A DNA stretch of 64,000 bases, from assembly GCA_017435385.1 (NCBI GenBank), contig JAFSFB010000004.1:124001-188000 (forward strand), given 5' to 3'. The translations under genes and the position numbers were made by a program. Origin of the DNA: Clostridia bacterium. Lineage in GTDB: Bacteria; Bacillota; Clostridia; Oscillospirales; Acutalibacteraceae. Below are positions 50,771-58,602 of the stretch, piece by piece. The notes under the pieces were generated by a model. It ran no database searches. It was not told the DNA's origin and worked only from the letters and a program-made list of their open reading frames with translations. Position 1 is the stretch's first letter. Each line of letters opens with the position of its first letter.

Positions 50771-52600
50771 GTGGCTTCAGAAAAAAAACAATCGGTGCTT
50801 AACGGTGCGATGGTGCTTATGTTTGCCGTTCTGCTTGTTAAGCTTATCGGAGTGCTGTTCAAAATTCCTCTCACCGACCTTATCGGCAGCGTCGGCAGAG
50901 GTTATTTCAGCTCGGCATATGAGGTTTACACCCCCATTTTCGCTATCTCAATGGCAGGTCTGCCCGTTGCGGTATCGAGAATGGTTGCGGAAAACGTTGC
51001 TCTTGAGCGTTACAGAGAGGCAAGAAACGTTTTCAGGGTTTCTCAGAGAATATTCCTGATCGTCGGAACGGTCGGCACGGCAATTCTTCTGCTTGCCGCC
51101 TATCCCTACACTCATTTCATTCAGGGCGTCAGCAGCAAGAGCCTTCCTGCTGTTCTCTGCGTTGCTCCTTCTATATTCTTCTGCTGCTTTATGTCGGCTT
51201 ACAGAGGCTATTACGAAGGTCTTCGCAACATGACTCCGACGGCGATCTCTCAGGTTATTGAAGCTCTCGGCAAGCTTGTTATCGGACTTCTCCTTGCAAA
51301 GCTTGTCGTTTCGGGCGGACTGAATCAGTATGAGGCGGGCATGCTCGCTTCGGGTAATGTCAGCGCAGAGGTTTTCGGCACAACGGTAACGAGCCTTACC
51401 GAGGCAAACAGCGTTATAACTCCTCTTGCCGCCGCAGGTGCCGTTCTCGGCGTAACCGTCGGCTCGGTCGCAAGCACGGTGTTCCTTGTTATACATCATA
51501 AAATCAAGGGCGACGGCTTCACGAGGGTTCAGCTTGTCAATTCCCCCAGATCCGCCGAGGGCAGCGTTCTTGCAAAGGACATGATAAAAATTGCCGTTCC
51601 CATGGTTGTGAGTGCTCTTATTTTAAACATAACGAACCTTATTGACACAACGACCATTCAGGCAAGGCTTGCAACCGCTCTCGAAACCGATTTCAACGCC
51701 GTTGTTTCGATGCATGAGGAGGCAATCACAAAAGCGGTCAGCCTTTCAAGACTTGATATTTCCAACAAGGAAGAGGTTGTCAAATATCTCTGGGGCTCAT
51801 ACGGTATGGCTCTCGACTTCAGAAACCTTGTTCCGACAATCACCGTTCAGCTCGGTGTCAGCGCATTGCCTGCTCTTGCCGCCGCATGGGCAGTCAAGGA
51901 TAAGACGAATGTCCGTTCAACGATCGAAACCGTTATCCGCATCGGCATGCTCATCGCTCTTCCTGCGGGTATCGGAATGGCATCTCTTGCAGAGCCTATT
52001 CTGACCGTTATCTACGGCAGGGGACAGAGCTCGGATGCGATTTCCGTTGTTGCTCCCATCATGGTTGCTTACGGTCTTGCAACCTTTATAATGGCTATTT
52101 CAACGCCCGTTACGAATATGCTTCAGGCTATCGGCAGAACGGATATTCCCGTCAAATCGGTCGTTGTCGGTGCTGTCTGCAAGCTGACCTGCAACTTCAT
52201 TCTTGTCGGCAACCCCAAATTCAATGTTTATGGTGCGGTTGCCGGAACAATACTTTTCTATGTTGTGATCGTAACGTGCAACCTTGTTTCGCTCATAAAA
52301 GTTGCAAAGGTAAAGATCAACTGGCTCTCAGTTTTCGTAAAGCCCTTTATCTGTGCCGCTCTCTGCGGTGTTACCGCTTTCGCCTCCAACGCTCTGCTTA
52401 ACAAGATTTTCCCTGCCGACACATCCGAGAGCATCTTTAACATGGGTACGGTTTCGGTCGGAATTTCCGTTGTTCTTGCAGTAATTGTTTATGCGATTTC
52501 GCTCCTTCTTATCAAAGGCGTGGCAAAGGAAGACGTAATTGTTCTTCCAAAAGGAGAAAAAATTGCAAAAACCCTTGAAAAATACGGACTTTTGGGTTAA
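50771..52600 (+). CDS. SpoVB/YabM-like polysaccharide or lipid II flippase
   Basis: A 609-residue integral membrane protein with about 14 helices, of the MVF/MOP exporter superfamily. The start VLNGAMVLMFAVLLVKLIGVLFKIPLT, the block GYFSSAYEVYTPIFAISMAGLPVAVSRMVAE and RGYYEGLRNMTPTAISQVIEA are characteristic of SpoVB/YtgP-type flippases. It probably moves a lipid-linked precursor of the wall or spore cortex outward. The GTG at 50771 suits the AAAGGAG site. Position upstream of mazG matches yabM in Bacillus. Confidence 0.9.
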   Translation: MASEKKQSVLNGAMVLMFAVLLVKLIGVLFKIPLTDLIGSVGRGYFSSAYEVYTPIFAISMAGLPVAVSRMVAENVALERYREARNVFRVSQRIFLIVGTVGTAILLLAAYPYTHFIQGVSSKSLPAVLCVAPSIFFCCFMSAYRGYYEGLRNMTPTAISQVIEALGKLVIGLLLAKLVVSGGLNQYEAGMLASGNVSAEVFGTTVTSLTEANSVITPLAAAGAVLGVTVGSVASTVFLVIHHKIKGDGFTRVQLVNSPRSAEGSVLAKDMIKIAVPMVVSALILNITNLIDTTTIQARLATALETDFNAVVSMHEEAITKAVSLSRLDISNKEEVVKYLWGSYGMALDFRNLVPTITVQLGVSALPALAAAWAVKDKTNVRSTIETVIRIGMLIALPAGIGMASLAEPILTVIYGRGQSSDAISVVAPIMVAYGLATFIMAISTPVTNMLQAIGRTDIPVKSVVVGAVCKLTCNFILVGNPKFNVYGAVAGTILFYVVIVTCNLVSLIKVAKVKINWLSVFVKPFICAALCGVTAFASNALLNKIFPADTSESIFNMGTVSVGISVVLAVIVYAISLLLIKGVAKEDVIVLPKGEKIAKTLEKYGLLG

Positions 52601-52633
52601 AATAGATTTCAGTGATTTCCGGAGAAGAAAATA

Positions 52634-53437
52634 ATGGTTGATTTTAAGCATAAAGATTGCTATAATATTCAGGACCTTGTTGATATCATGCGTCTGCTCA
52701 GAGAGCCCGGCGGCTGTCCGTGGGATGCCGAGCAGACTCACGAAAGCATCAAAAAGAATCTCATTGAGGAAACCTATGAGGTTATCGAGGCTGTCAACAA
52801 AAATGATAAGGTTCTTCTTTGCGAGGAGCTCGGCGATCTGCTCATGCAGGTTGTTTTCCATGCTCAGATGGAGGCGGAAAACGGCGGGTTCACATTTGAC
52901 GATGTGTGCGACGGCGTGTGCAAAAAGCTCGTTGAGCGCCATCCCCATGTTTTCGGAGAGGTGAGTGTCAGCGGTGTTGACGATGTTCTCACGAACTGGG
53001 ATGCTATAAAGAAGAAGACCAAGGGTCAGAAAACGGCAACGGATTCCATGCTCTCCGTTCCCCGTGAGCTACCTGCTCTCATGAGAGCGGCAAAGCTTCA
53101 GAAAAAGGCTGCCGATGTCGGCTTTGACTGGAACGATGTTTCGGGAGCGCTTGATAAGCTTGAGGAAGAAATTGCGGAGCTTCGTGCGGCGATCGGGAAT
53201 AACGATTCCGTGAATGCCGACGAAGAACTCGGAGATATCCTTTTCTCCGCCGTCAATGTTTCAAGATTTATCAAGGTTGACGCCGAGGAATCCCTGACTC
53301 ATGCGAGCGATAAGTTCCTTGCGAGATTCACTCAGGTCGAGGAGCTTGCCCGTGAAAGATCTGTTGATATGACCGCCGCTTCGCTCGAAGAGCTTGATGC
53401 TCTCTGGGATGAGGTCAAGGCAAGGTCAAAAAAATAA
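52634..53437 (+). CDS. mazG: Nucleoside triphosphate pyrophosphohydrolase MazG
   Basis: A 267-residue house-cleaning enzyme that hydrolyses NTPs to NMP and PPi. LREPGGCPWDAEQTHESIKKNLIEETYEV and EELGDLLMQVVFHAQM give the tandem EExxE metal motif of the first MazG repeat, and EEELGDILFSAVNVSRF (ADEELGDILF) the second. CGGAG precedes ATG. It corresponds to the MazG part of Bacillus yabN, without the methyltransferase-like N-domain. Confidence 0.96.
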   Translation: MVDFKHKDCYNIQDLVDIMRLLREPGGCPWDAEQTHESIKKNLIEETYEVIEAVNKNDKVLLCEELGDLLMQVVFHAQMEAENGGFTFDDVCDGVCKKLVERHPHVFGEVSVSGVDDVLTNWDAIKKKTKGQKTATDSMLSVPRELPALMRAAKLQKKAADVGFDWNDVSGALDKLEEEIAELRAAIGNNDSVNADEELGDILFSAVNVSRFIKVDAEESLTHASDKFLARFTQVEELARERSVDMTAASLEELDALWDEVKARSKK

Positions 53438-53496
53438 TTGAATATAAATACTTCGGTATTTGTAAAATAGAAATCAAAAGATTGGAGAACAAAAAA

Positions 53497-53772
53497 ATGA
53501 ATAAGACAGAACTCGTAAACGCAATCGCCAAGAACGAAGGCATCGAAAAGAAGTGCGCTGAAAAGGCAGTCAACGCTGTTATTGCAGCTATCACAGACGC
53601 TCTTGCAGCAGGTGAAAAGGTTCAGCTCATCGGTTTCGGTACTTTCGAGGTTCGTGAGCGTGCTGAAAAGACAGCCCGTAACCCCAGAACAGGCGAAGCT
53701 ATCACAGTTGCAGCTACAAAGGTTCCCGCTTTCAAGGCAGGCGCTGCTCTCAAGGATAAGGTTGCAAAATAA
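53497..53772 (+). CDS. hup: HU family DNA-binding protein
   Basis: A 91-residue histone-like nucleoid protein, normal length. MNKTELVNAIAKNEG, the DNA-binding beta-arm with ARNPRTGEAI and VPAFKAGAALKDKV are all typical. ATG 53497 follows TTGGAG; the TTG at 53482 is part of the ribosome site. It sits between mazG and rqcP, an arrangement common in Clostridia, and has its own terminator, so it may have high separate expression. Confidence 0.96.
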   Translation: MNKTELVNAIAKNEGIEKKCAEKAVNAVIAAITDALAAGEKVQLIGFGTFEVRERAEKTARNPRTGEAITVAATKVPAFKAGAALKDKVAK

Positions 53773-53787
53773 TCATATCTGATTTTC

Positions 53788-53811
53788 AAGGCTGCCTGAA
53801 AGGGCAGCCTT
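53788..53811 (+). terminator. Intrinsic terminator of hup
   Basis: Stem AAGGCTGCC/GGCAGCCTT with a six-base loop, then TTTGACTTT. The tail is not pure T, so some read-through into rqcP is likely. Confidence 0.8.
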
Positions 53812-53843
53812 TTGACTTTAAAATTTTCCGAAAGAGGCATGAA

Positions 53844-54083
53844 ATGAGACTCGATAAATATCTCAAGGTTTCAAGAATAATCAAAAGAAGAACCGTTGCC
53901 AACGATGCATGCGATGCAAAGCATGTAACGGTCAACGGCAAGGTTGCTAGAGCATCCTACGATGTCAAGGTCGGGGATATCATCGAGATAACCTTCGGCA
54001 GCAATACAAGCCGTTTCGAGGTGCTCAGCGTTTCCGAGCACGCAACGAAGGAATCGGCGGCGCTCATGTTCAGAACGCTTTAA
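53844..54083 (+). CDS. rqcP: S4-domain RNA-binding protein RqcP
   Basis: A 79-residue S4-domain protein, MRLDKYLKVSRIIKRRTVA...NGKVARASYDVKVGDIIEI. In Bacillus RqcP (YabO) binds the 50S subunit during ribosome-associated quality control, helping RqcH add alanine tails. Length, sequence and position just before yabP match. AAAGAGGC lies before the ATG at 53844; a nearer ATG at 53838 is out of frame and stops at once. Confidence 0.93.
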   Translation: MRLDKYLKVSRIIKRRTVANDACDAKHVTVNGKVARASYDVKVGDIIEITFGSNTSRFEVLSVSEHATKESAALMFRTL

Positions 54084-54088
54084 AAAGA

Positions 54089-54117
54089 GAATATAAAAGC
54101 CTTCCCGGGCATATCAT
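54089..54117 (+). promoter_or_regulatory. Possible SigE (mother-cell) promoter upstream of yabP
   Basis: GAATATA (54089-54095) and CATATCAT (54110-54117) with a 14-base spacer resemble the SigE -35 (kmATATT) and -10 (CATACAAT) elements. A start near 54125 would fall in the loop of the hairpin at 54095-54147. Match is partial and no experimental support exists. Confidence 0.35.
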
Positions 54118-54147
54118 TAACTGACAGATATTAACGGGGAGGCTTTT
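54095..54147 (+). promoter_or_regulatory. Hairpin enclosing the yabP ribosome binding site
   Basis: A 13-bp arm (54095-54107, AAAAGCCTTCCCG) pairs with CGGGGAGGCTTTT (54135-54147), one G-T wobble, around a 27-base loop. The 3' arm contains the GGGGAGG ribosome site of yabP and is followed by TTATT, so it can act as a terminator and as a translation block for read-through from rqcP. Confidence 0.75.
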
Positions 54148-54151
54148 TATT

Positions 54152-54433
54152 ATGGCAGAAGAAAAGAAAATATCATCGGTGCCGCATAATCTTGTTCTCG
54201 AGGACAGACGGCTTCTGACGGTTTCGGGCGTTTCAGATGTTGACAGCTTTGACGAAGAAACGGTCGTCGTTTTCACCGACCTCGGCGAGCTGACGGTCAG
54301 AGGCTCGGATCTTCATATCAACCGGCTCAGCGTTGAGGTAGGGGAGCTGACGGTCGAGGGGAATATTTCCGCTCTGATCTATTCTCAGGATAATGTTCAG
54401 AAGGGCGGATTTTTCAGCAAGGTGTTCAGATAA
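54152..54433 (+). CDS. yabP: Sporulation protein YabP
   Basis: A 93-residue protein. LVLEDRRLLTVSGVSDVDSFDEETVVVFTDLGELTVRGSDLHINRLSVEVGELTVEGNI is the YabP/YqfC domain. In Bacillus YabP is needed for spore formation in the mother cell and belongs with YabQ. The gene's GGGGAGG site lies within a hairpin (54095-54147). Its stop is followed directly by the yabQ ATG. Confidence 0.95.
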   Translation: MAEEKKISSVPHNLVLEDRRLLTVSGVSDVDSFDEETVVVFTDLGELTVRGSDLHINRLSVEVGELTVEGNISALIYSQDNVQKGGFFSKVFR

Positions 54434-54961
54434 ATGGAATATATTCAGGGATTGCCGGCTCAGACTGAACTGTTTCTTTTATCGCTCGGCTTCGGTTTTC
54501 TTCTCGGGATACTCTATGATGTTTTCAGAACCCTGAGAATGACGATCGGCTCCTCGGATAAACTGATCTTTGCCGCCGATCTGCTCTATTTTCTGATTTG
54601 CGGAGTCCTGAGCTTTTTCTTCCTTCTTGTTACCGACGAGGGACGGCTGAGGTTTTATACCGTTCTCGGAGAAGCCCTCGGCTGGATGATATATTATTTC
54701 TCCCTGGGAACGGTTGCAATGAAGGTCAGCGCAGCGGCTGTCAGAACCGCAAAGAGGCTCATGAGCTTCGTTTTTAAACCGATAAAATTCGTTATAAGAA
54801 AAATAATGATGTTCTTTAAAAAAATTGCGGATTTTATTAAAAAAAGAATTAAAAAAAACAGTAAAAAATCAAAATTTATCTTGCAAAACGGCAAGTCTTT
54901 AGTGTATAATCTTTATAGTTATTTCTATAACTATAATTTTAATAAAAATAAAGGAAAATGA
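54434..54961 (+). CDS. yabQ: Sporulation protein YabQ
   Basis: A 175-residue membrane protein with about three or four helices (for example FLLSLGFGFLLGILYDVFRTLR, LLYFLICGVLSFFFLLV, AMKVSAAAV), then a Lys-rich, very basic cytoplasmic tail. It matches YabQ, which in Bacillus localises to the mother-cell membrane engulfing the forespore and is required for cortex formation. It starts at the base after the yabP stop and ends one base before the DivIC ATG. The tail is unusually AT-rich in DNA. Confidence 0.9.
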   Translation: MEYIQGLPAQTELFLLSLGFGFLLGILYDVFRTLRMTIGSSDKLIFAADLLYFLICGVLSFFFLLVTDEGRLRFYTVLGEALGWMIYYFSLGTVAMKVSAAAVRTAKRLMSFVFKPIKFVIRKIMMFFKKIADFIKKRIKKNSKKSKFILQNGKSLVYNLYSYFYNYNFNKNKGK

Positions 54962-54962
54962 T

Positions 54963-55256
54963 ATGGCTGCAGCAAAGATAAAACAGAAAAAGAAAAGCAT
55001 CATGCTTGCTGTCCTTTTATGTGCGCTCGTGTGCTATTTTGTTGCAACTCTTATTAGCATTCAGTCGAAGGTCAGAGCTCAGCAGAATATCAACGATGAG
55101 CTTGCTCAGAGCTATCAGCAGCAGCTCGATGAAAACGCAGAGCTTGAGGACAGGATCGCTAACGGCGAAGAGTCGGAGAATATCGAACGCATCGCAAGGG
55201 AGCAGTACGGCTATGCCGATCCCGATGAAAGAGTTTACTACGATTCAACGGATTGA
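54963..55256 (+). CDS. divIC: Septum formation initiator, DivIC/FtsB family
   Basis: A 97-residue bitopic membrane protein: a short basic cytoplasmic start, one helix (IMLAVLLCALVCYFVATLI), then an extracytoplasmic coiled coil (about 38-70) and a short C-terminal YGYADPDERVYY tail typical of the DivIC/FtsB group. It bridges FtsL and DivIB at the division site. Its position after yabQ is the same as in Bacillus. Confidence 0.92.
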   Translation: MAAAKIKQKKKSIMLAVLLCALVCYFVATLISIQSKVRAQQNINDELAQSYQQQLDENAELEDRIANGEESENIERIAREQYGYADPDERVYYDSTD

Positions 55257-55306
55257 CCGTTTGATTCGCAATATCAGATTTTTTAAATGGAAGGATTTCT
55301 TATCGT

Positions 55307-55783
55307 ATGCAAATTGAAGAAGGCGTAATTGTAAGCGGCAAAGTAACAGGCTTGACTGATTTCGGAGCTTTTGTTGAGCTTGAAGGCGGAAAAACGGGAA
55401 TGGTTCATATTTCCGAGGTTGCTCCCAACTATGTTAAGGACATCAGAGAGCATCTTACTGTCGGTCAGGAAATTAACGCAAAGGTTATTTCCGTTTCTCC
55501 CGAGGGAAAGATTTCTCTTTCGATCAGAAAGCTTAACGAACAGCCCAAAGAAAAGGAGCAGCGTCAGCCTCAGCAGCGCACGCAACGCCCCAGACAGGAC
55601 AGACGTCCTGCACCCAACGTATGGAACGGACAGAAATCCGATTCTCCCGCAAGCGGAGAGAAGATGTCGCTCGATGATATGATCGCTTCCTTCAAGAAGC
55701 AGAGCGAAGAAAAGCAGACCGCCCTCAAGAGAGTCGATTCAAAGAGAGGCAGCATGGGTTATTCCCGCAGAGGCTCAAAATAA
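55307..55783 (+). CDS. yabR: S1-domain RNA-binding protein YabR
   Basis: A 158-residue protein. Residues 1-75 are an S1 RNA-binding domain (EEGVIVSGKVTGLTDFGAFVELEGGKTGMVHISEV); the remainder is a Gln/Arg-rich disordered region ending in a Ser/Arg tail. It follows divIC as in Bacillus (yabR). Its exact RNA target is unknown. GGAAGGAT precedes ATG; a strong terminator follows. Confidence 0.92.
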   Translation: MQIEEGVIVSGKVTGLTDFGAFVELEGGKTGMVHISEVAPNYVKDIREHLTVGQEINAKVISVSPEGKISLSIRKLNEQPKEKEQRQPQQRTQRPRQDRRPAPNVWNGQKSDSPASGEKMSLDDMIASFKKQSEEKQTALKRVDSKRGSMGYSRRGSK

Positions 55784-55812
55784 TAAGCCTATCTTAATCA
55801 TCTGAAATTCAC

Positions 55813-55837
55813 GGGGGCTTATGCCCCCTGTTTTTTT
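55813..55837 (+). terminator. Intrinsic terminator of the yabP-yabR unit
   Basis: GGGGGC/GCCCCC stem (55813-55828) with loop TTAT and seven T residues at 55831-55837. The fumarase gene's ribosome site follows at once. Confidence 0.92.
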
Positions 55838-55852
55838 GCAGGAGGCATTTAT

Positions 55853-56695
55853 ATGCGTGAGGTCAATGTCAAAGAGGTTGAGCAGGTTGTCAGAGATCTG
55901 TGCATCAGCGCAAACAAGATCCTGCCCTCCGACCTTGAAAACAGAATACTCGAGTGTGCCGAATGCGAGGTCTGCGAGCTCCCGAAAAGCATTATGAACA
56001 CGCTGAAGGAAAACATGGCGGCGGCGAGAGAGCTTGATATTCCCGTCTGTCAGGATACGGGAATGGCTGTTGTTTTTGCCGAGATCGGTCAGGAGGTTCA
56101 TTTTGTCGGCGGAGGCTTTGAGGCGGCGGTCAACAAAGGCGTTTCGAGAGGCTATACGGAAGGCTTTCTCAGATGCTCCGTTGTTGCCGACCCCATCCGC
56201 AGGGTCAATACGGGGGATAACACTCCCGCTGTTATACACACAAGAATCGTTGACGGCGATAAGGTGAAGATCACGGTTGCGCCCAAGGGCTTCGGCAGCG
56301 AGAATATGAGCTGCCTGAAGATGATGACGCCTGCGGCAACGAGAGAAGATATTATCGACTTTGTTGTCGGTGCCGTTAAAACGGCGGGGAGCAATCCCTG
56401 CCCGCCGATGGTTCTCGGCGTCGGGATCGGCGGAACGTTTGAGCAGTGTGCGCTGCTCGCCAAAACTGCGCTTTGCAGAAATGTCAGCGAAAAGAACGAA
56501 GATGAATTCTACGCTTCCATGGAAGCTGAGATTCTCGAAAAAGTTAATATGCTTGATATCGGACCGCAGGGCTTCGGCGGAAAAACAACCGCTCTTTCCG
56601 TTGCGATCGAAGCGAGTCCGACTCATATTGCCGGCCTGCCCGTAGCCGTCAATGTGGGATGTCATGTGACAAGGCACGAATCAGCGGTTATCTGA
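55853..56695 (+). CDS. Class I fumarate hydratase (TtdA/FumA-type) alpha subunit
   Basis: A 280-residue iron-sulfur hydro-lyase subunit (fumarase or L-tartrate dehydratase type). Cluster cysteines lie in IPVCQDTGMAVV, ENMSCLKMMTP and SNPCPPMVLGVG, as in two-subunit class I fumarases. AGGAGG precedes ATG. The matching beta subunit (TtdB type) normally follows immediately, but the next gene is hpf, 157 bases on; the beta subunit is not in this window. It may be encoded elsewhere, in which case the subunits are unlinked. Confidence 0.93.
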   Translation: MREVNVKEVEQVVRDLCISANKILPSDLENRILECAECEVCELPKSIMNTLKENMAAARELDIPVCQDTGMAVVFAEIGQEVHFVGGGFEAAVNKGVSRGYTEGFLRCSVVADPIRRVNTGDNTPAVIHTRIVDGDKVKITVAPKGFGSENMSCLKMMTPAATREDIIDFVVGAVKTAGSNPCPPMVLGVGIGGTFEQCALLAKTALCRNVSEKNEDEFYASMEAEILEKVNMLDIGPQGFGGKTTALSVAIEASPTHIAGLPVAVNVGCHVTRHESAVI

Positions 56696-56809
56696 CCTTG
56701 TTCCCGATGGGAAAGATGTCATAAACAATACGGAATTGTGAATTTTTATAATTTTGAATAAAATTTTCAAAAAACTCTTTATTTTTTTGTGTATATGTGC
56801 TACAATCTT

Positions 56810-56830
56810 ATTGAGGATAAACACCTCAAT
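56810..56830 (+). promoter_or_regulatory. Inverted repeat in the hpf leader
   Basis: ATTGAGG (56810-56816) and CCTCAAT (56824-56830) with a seven-base spacer, just after a possible TACAAT -10 box at 56801-56806. It could be an operator or a leader hairpin; no match to a known site is claimed. Confidence 0.45.
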
Positions 56831-56852
56831 GCTAAATAAAGGGGATGACTGT

Positions 56853-57383
56853 ATGAAAATCACAATTACGGGGCGCAAATGCTCACCCAGAGACTCTTTC
56901 AAGGAACATGCCGAAAAAAAGCTTGCCAAAATCGAGAAGTTTTTCGGACCCGATGTAGAGGCTAAGGTAACGGTAACTGTTGAAAAGTCATCACAAACCG
57001 TCGAAATCACTGTCAATAACAACGGCATGATATTCAGGTCTCAGGAAAGAGCCGAGAATATGAACGAGGCTCTTGACAAATGTGTTGACACCCTTATCAG
57101 ACAGATCAGAAAAAACAAAACACGCATTGAAAAGAAGCTCCGTGCAGGAAACTTCGATGCATTTGCCGATGAGGCAGAGGCTGTTTCCGAAGAGGTCGAA
57201 TATGAGCTTGTGAGAAGAAAGTCGGTTGCTCTCAAGCCTCAGTCGGTTGACGAAGCAATTCTCCAGATGAACCTTGTCGGTCATCAGTTCTATGTTTTCC
57301 TTAACGAAGAAAACGGAGAGATCAATGTTGTTTACAGACGCAGCGATGCAGGCTACGGTCTTATTGCACCTGAGATCGAATAA
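56853..57383 (+). CDS. hpf: Long ribosome hibernation promoting factor
   Basis: A 176-residue protein that dimerises and silences 70S ribosomes in stationary phase. KITITGRKCSPRDSFKEHAEKKLAKIEKFF is the N-terminal domain; the C-terminal dimerisation part has SVDEAILQMNLVGHQFYVFLNEENGEINVVYRR. ATG 56853 fits AAAGGGGATG; the in-frame 33-residue upstream extension lies in the leader and is unsupported. It appears to be a single-gene unit. Confidence 0.96.
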   Translation: MKITITGRKCSPRDSFKEHAEKKLAKIEKFFGPDVEAKVTVTVEKSSQTVEITVNNNGMIFRSQERAENMNEALDKCVDTLIRQIRKNKTRIEKKLRAGNFDAFADEAEAVSEEVEYELVRRKSVALKPQSVDEAILQMNLVGHQFYVFLNEENGEINVVYRRSDAGYGLIAPEIE

Positions 57384-57411
57384 TTGCACGGCGTTAAATA
57401 AGATAATTACG

Positions 57412-57435
57412 GGCGGGAATCTCAGGGTTCCCGCC
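57412..57435 (+). terminator. Intrinsic terminator of hpf
   Basis: GGCGGGAA/TTCCCGCC stem with an eight-base loop, followed by TTTATTAT. Confidence 0.88.
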
Positions 57436-57473
57436 TTTATTATAGTGTAATCTTTATTCAGCAGGAGAAATAT

Positions 57474-58589
57474 ATGAAGATCAATTTTGTCATTCCCTGC
57501 CTTCTCGGTATGGAATCGCTTATCGCCAACGAGCTGAAGGAGCTTGAGGCTGAAAATGTTGTCAGCGAAAACGGAAGAGTTCTCTTCAGCGGCGATGAAA
57601 ATATTCTTGCAAGAGTCAATATCTGCTCGAGATTTTCGGAAAGAGTTCAGATACTTGTAGGTTCGTTTGAAGCGAGAAGCTTCGAGGAGCTTTTTCAGGG
57701 AACGAAAGCTCTTCCTTGGGAGGAATGGATAGGCTCTCTCGATGCATTTCCCGTCAAGGGCTATTCGATCAATTCAACTCTTTTCAGCACCCGTGACTGC
57801 CAGGCAATCATCAAGAAGGCGGTTGTTGAAAGGCTGAAATCAAAATATCCGATCCAATGGTTTGAAGAAACGGGACCCGTTCATCAGATTCAGTTTTCGA
57901 TAATGAAGGACAAGGTTTCGCTTCTTATCGACACCTCGGGAATGGGACTCCATAAGAGGGGCTACCGTCTTGACGCAAACGATGCACCTATCAAGGAAAC
58001 CCTTGCCGCCGCTCTCTGCAGTCTTTCGCATCTCAGACCGTATCATAAGCTGTATGACCCGATGTGCGGCTCGGGAACGATTCTGATTGAGGGTGCGATG
58101 ATGGCGGCGAATAAAGCCCCCGGTCTTAACCGAAGCTTTTCCGCCGAGCGTTTCGGAGTTATTCCGAGAAATGTCTGGGATGAGGAGAGAGAGCGTGCGA
58201 GAAGCCTTGAAAGACCCTGCGATGACTTCGAGGGCTTCGGCTCGGATATTGATCCCAAGGCTCTTGAAATTGCAAAGATCAACGCTCACAGAGCAGGTGT
58301 CGGGGACAAGCTCAGCTTCAGTCTTTGCGATGTTGCCGATTTCAGACCGATGACGGAAAAAGGAACGCTGATATGCAATCCGCCTTACGGCGAAAGACTT
58401 CTCGAGCTTTCCGAGTGCGAGAAGATATATGCGGCGATGGGCAAGGCTTTTGAGCGAAAGCACGGCTGGTCCTACAGCATAATCAGCCCCGACGAGGAGT
58501 TTGAAAAGGCATTCGGCAGAAAAGCAGACAAACGCAGAAAATTATATAACGGCATGATCAAATGCCAGCTTTATATGTATTTTAAATAA
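57474..58589 (+). CDS. THUMP-domain class I rRNA methyltransferase (RlmL/YpsC-like)
   Basis: A 371-residue SAM-dependent RNA methyltransferase. Residues about 1-160 form a ferredoxin-like plus THUMP domain for RNA binding. KLYDPMCGSGTILIEGAMMAAN is the SAM motif of the UPF0020 group, GFGSDIDPKALEIAKINAHRAG motif II, and LICNPPYGERL the catalytic NPPY motif of N2-guanine methyltransferases. The target is probably m2G in 23S rRNA. AGGAGAAA precedes ATG. Confidence 0.92.
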   Translation: MKINFVIPCLLGMESLIANELKELEAENVVSENGRVLFSGDENILARVNICSRFSERVQILVGSFEARSFEELFQGTKALPWEEWIGSLDAFPVKGYSINSTLFSTRDCQAIIKKAVVERLKSKYPIQWFEETGPVHQIQFSIMKDKVSLLIDTSGMGLHKRGYRLDANDAPIKETLAAALCSLSHLRPYHKLYDPMCGSGTILIEGAMMAANKAPGLNRSFSAERFGVIPRNVWDEERERARSLERPCDDFEGFGSDIDPKALEIAKINAHRAGVGDKLSFSLCDVADFRPMTEKGTLICNPPYGERLLELSECEKIYAAMGKAFERKHGWSYSIISPDEEFEKAFGRKADKRRKLYNGMIKCQLYMYFK

Positions 58590-58602
58590 ACGGAAAGGGC
58601 AG

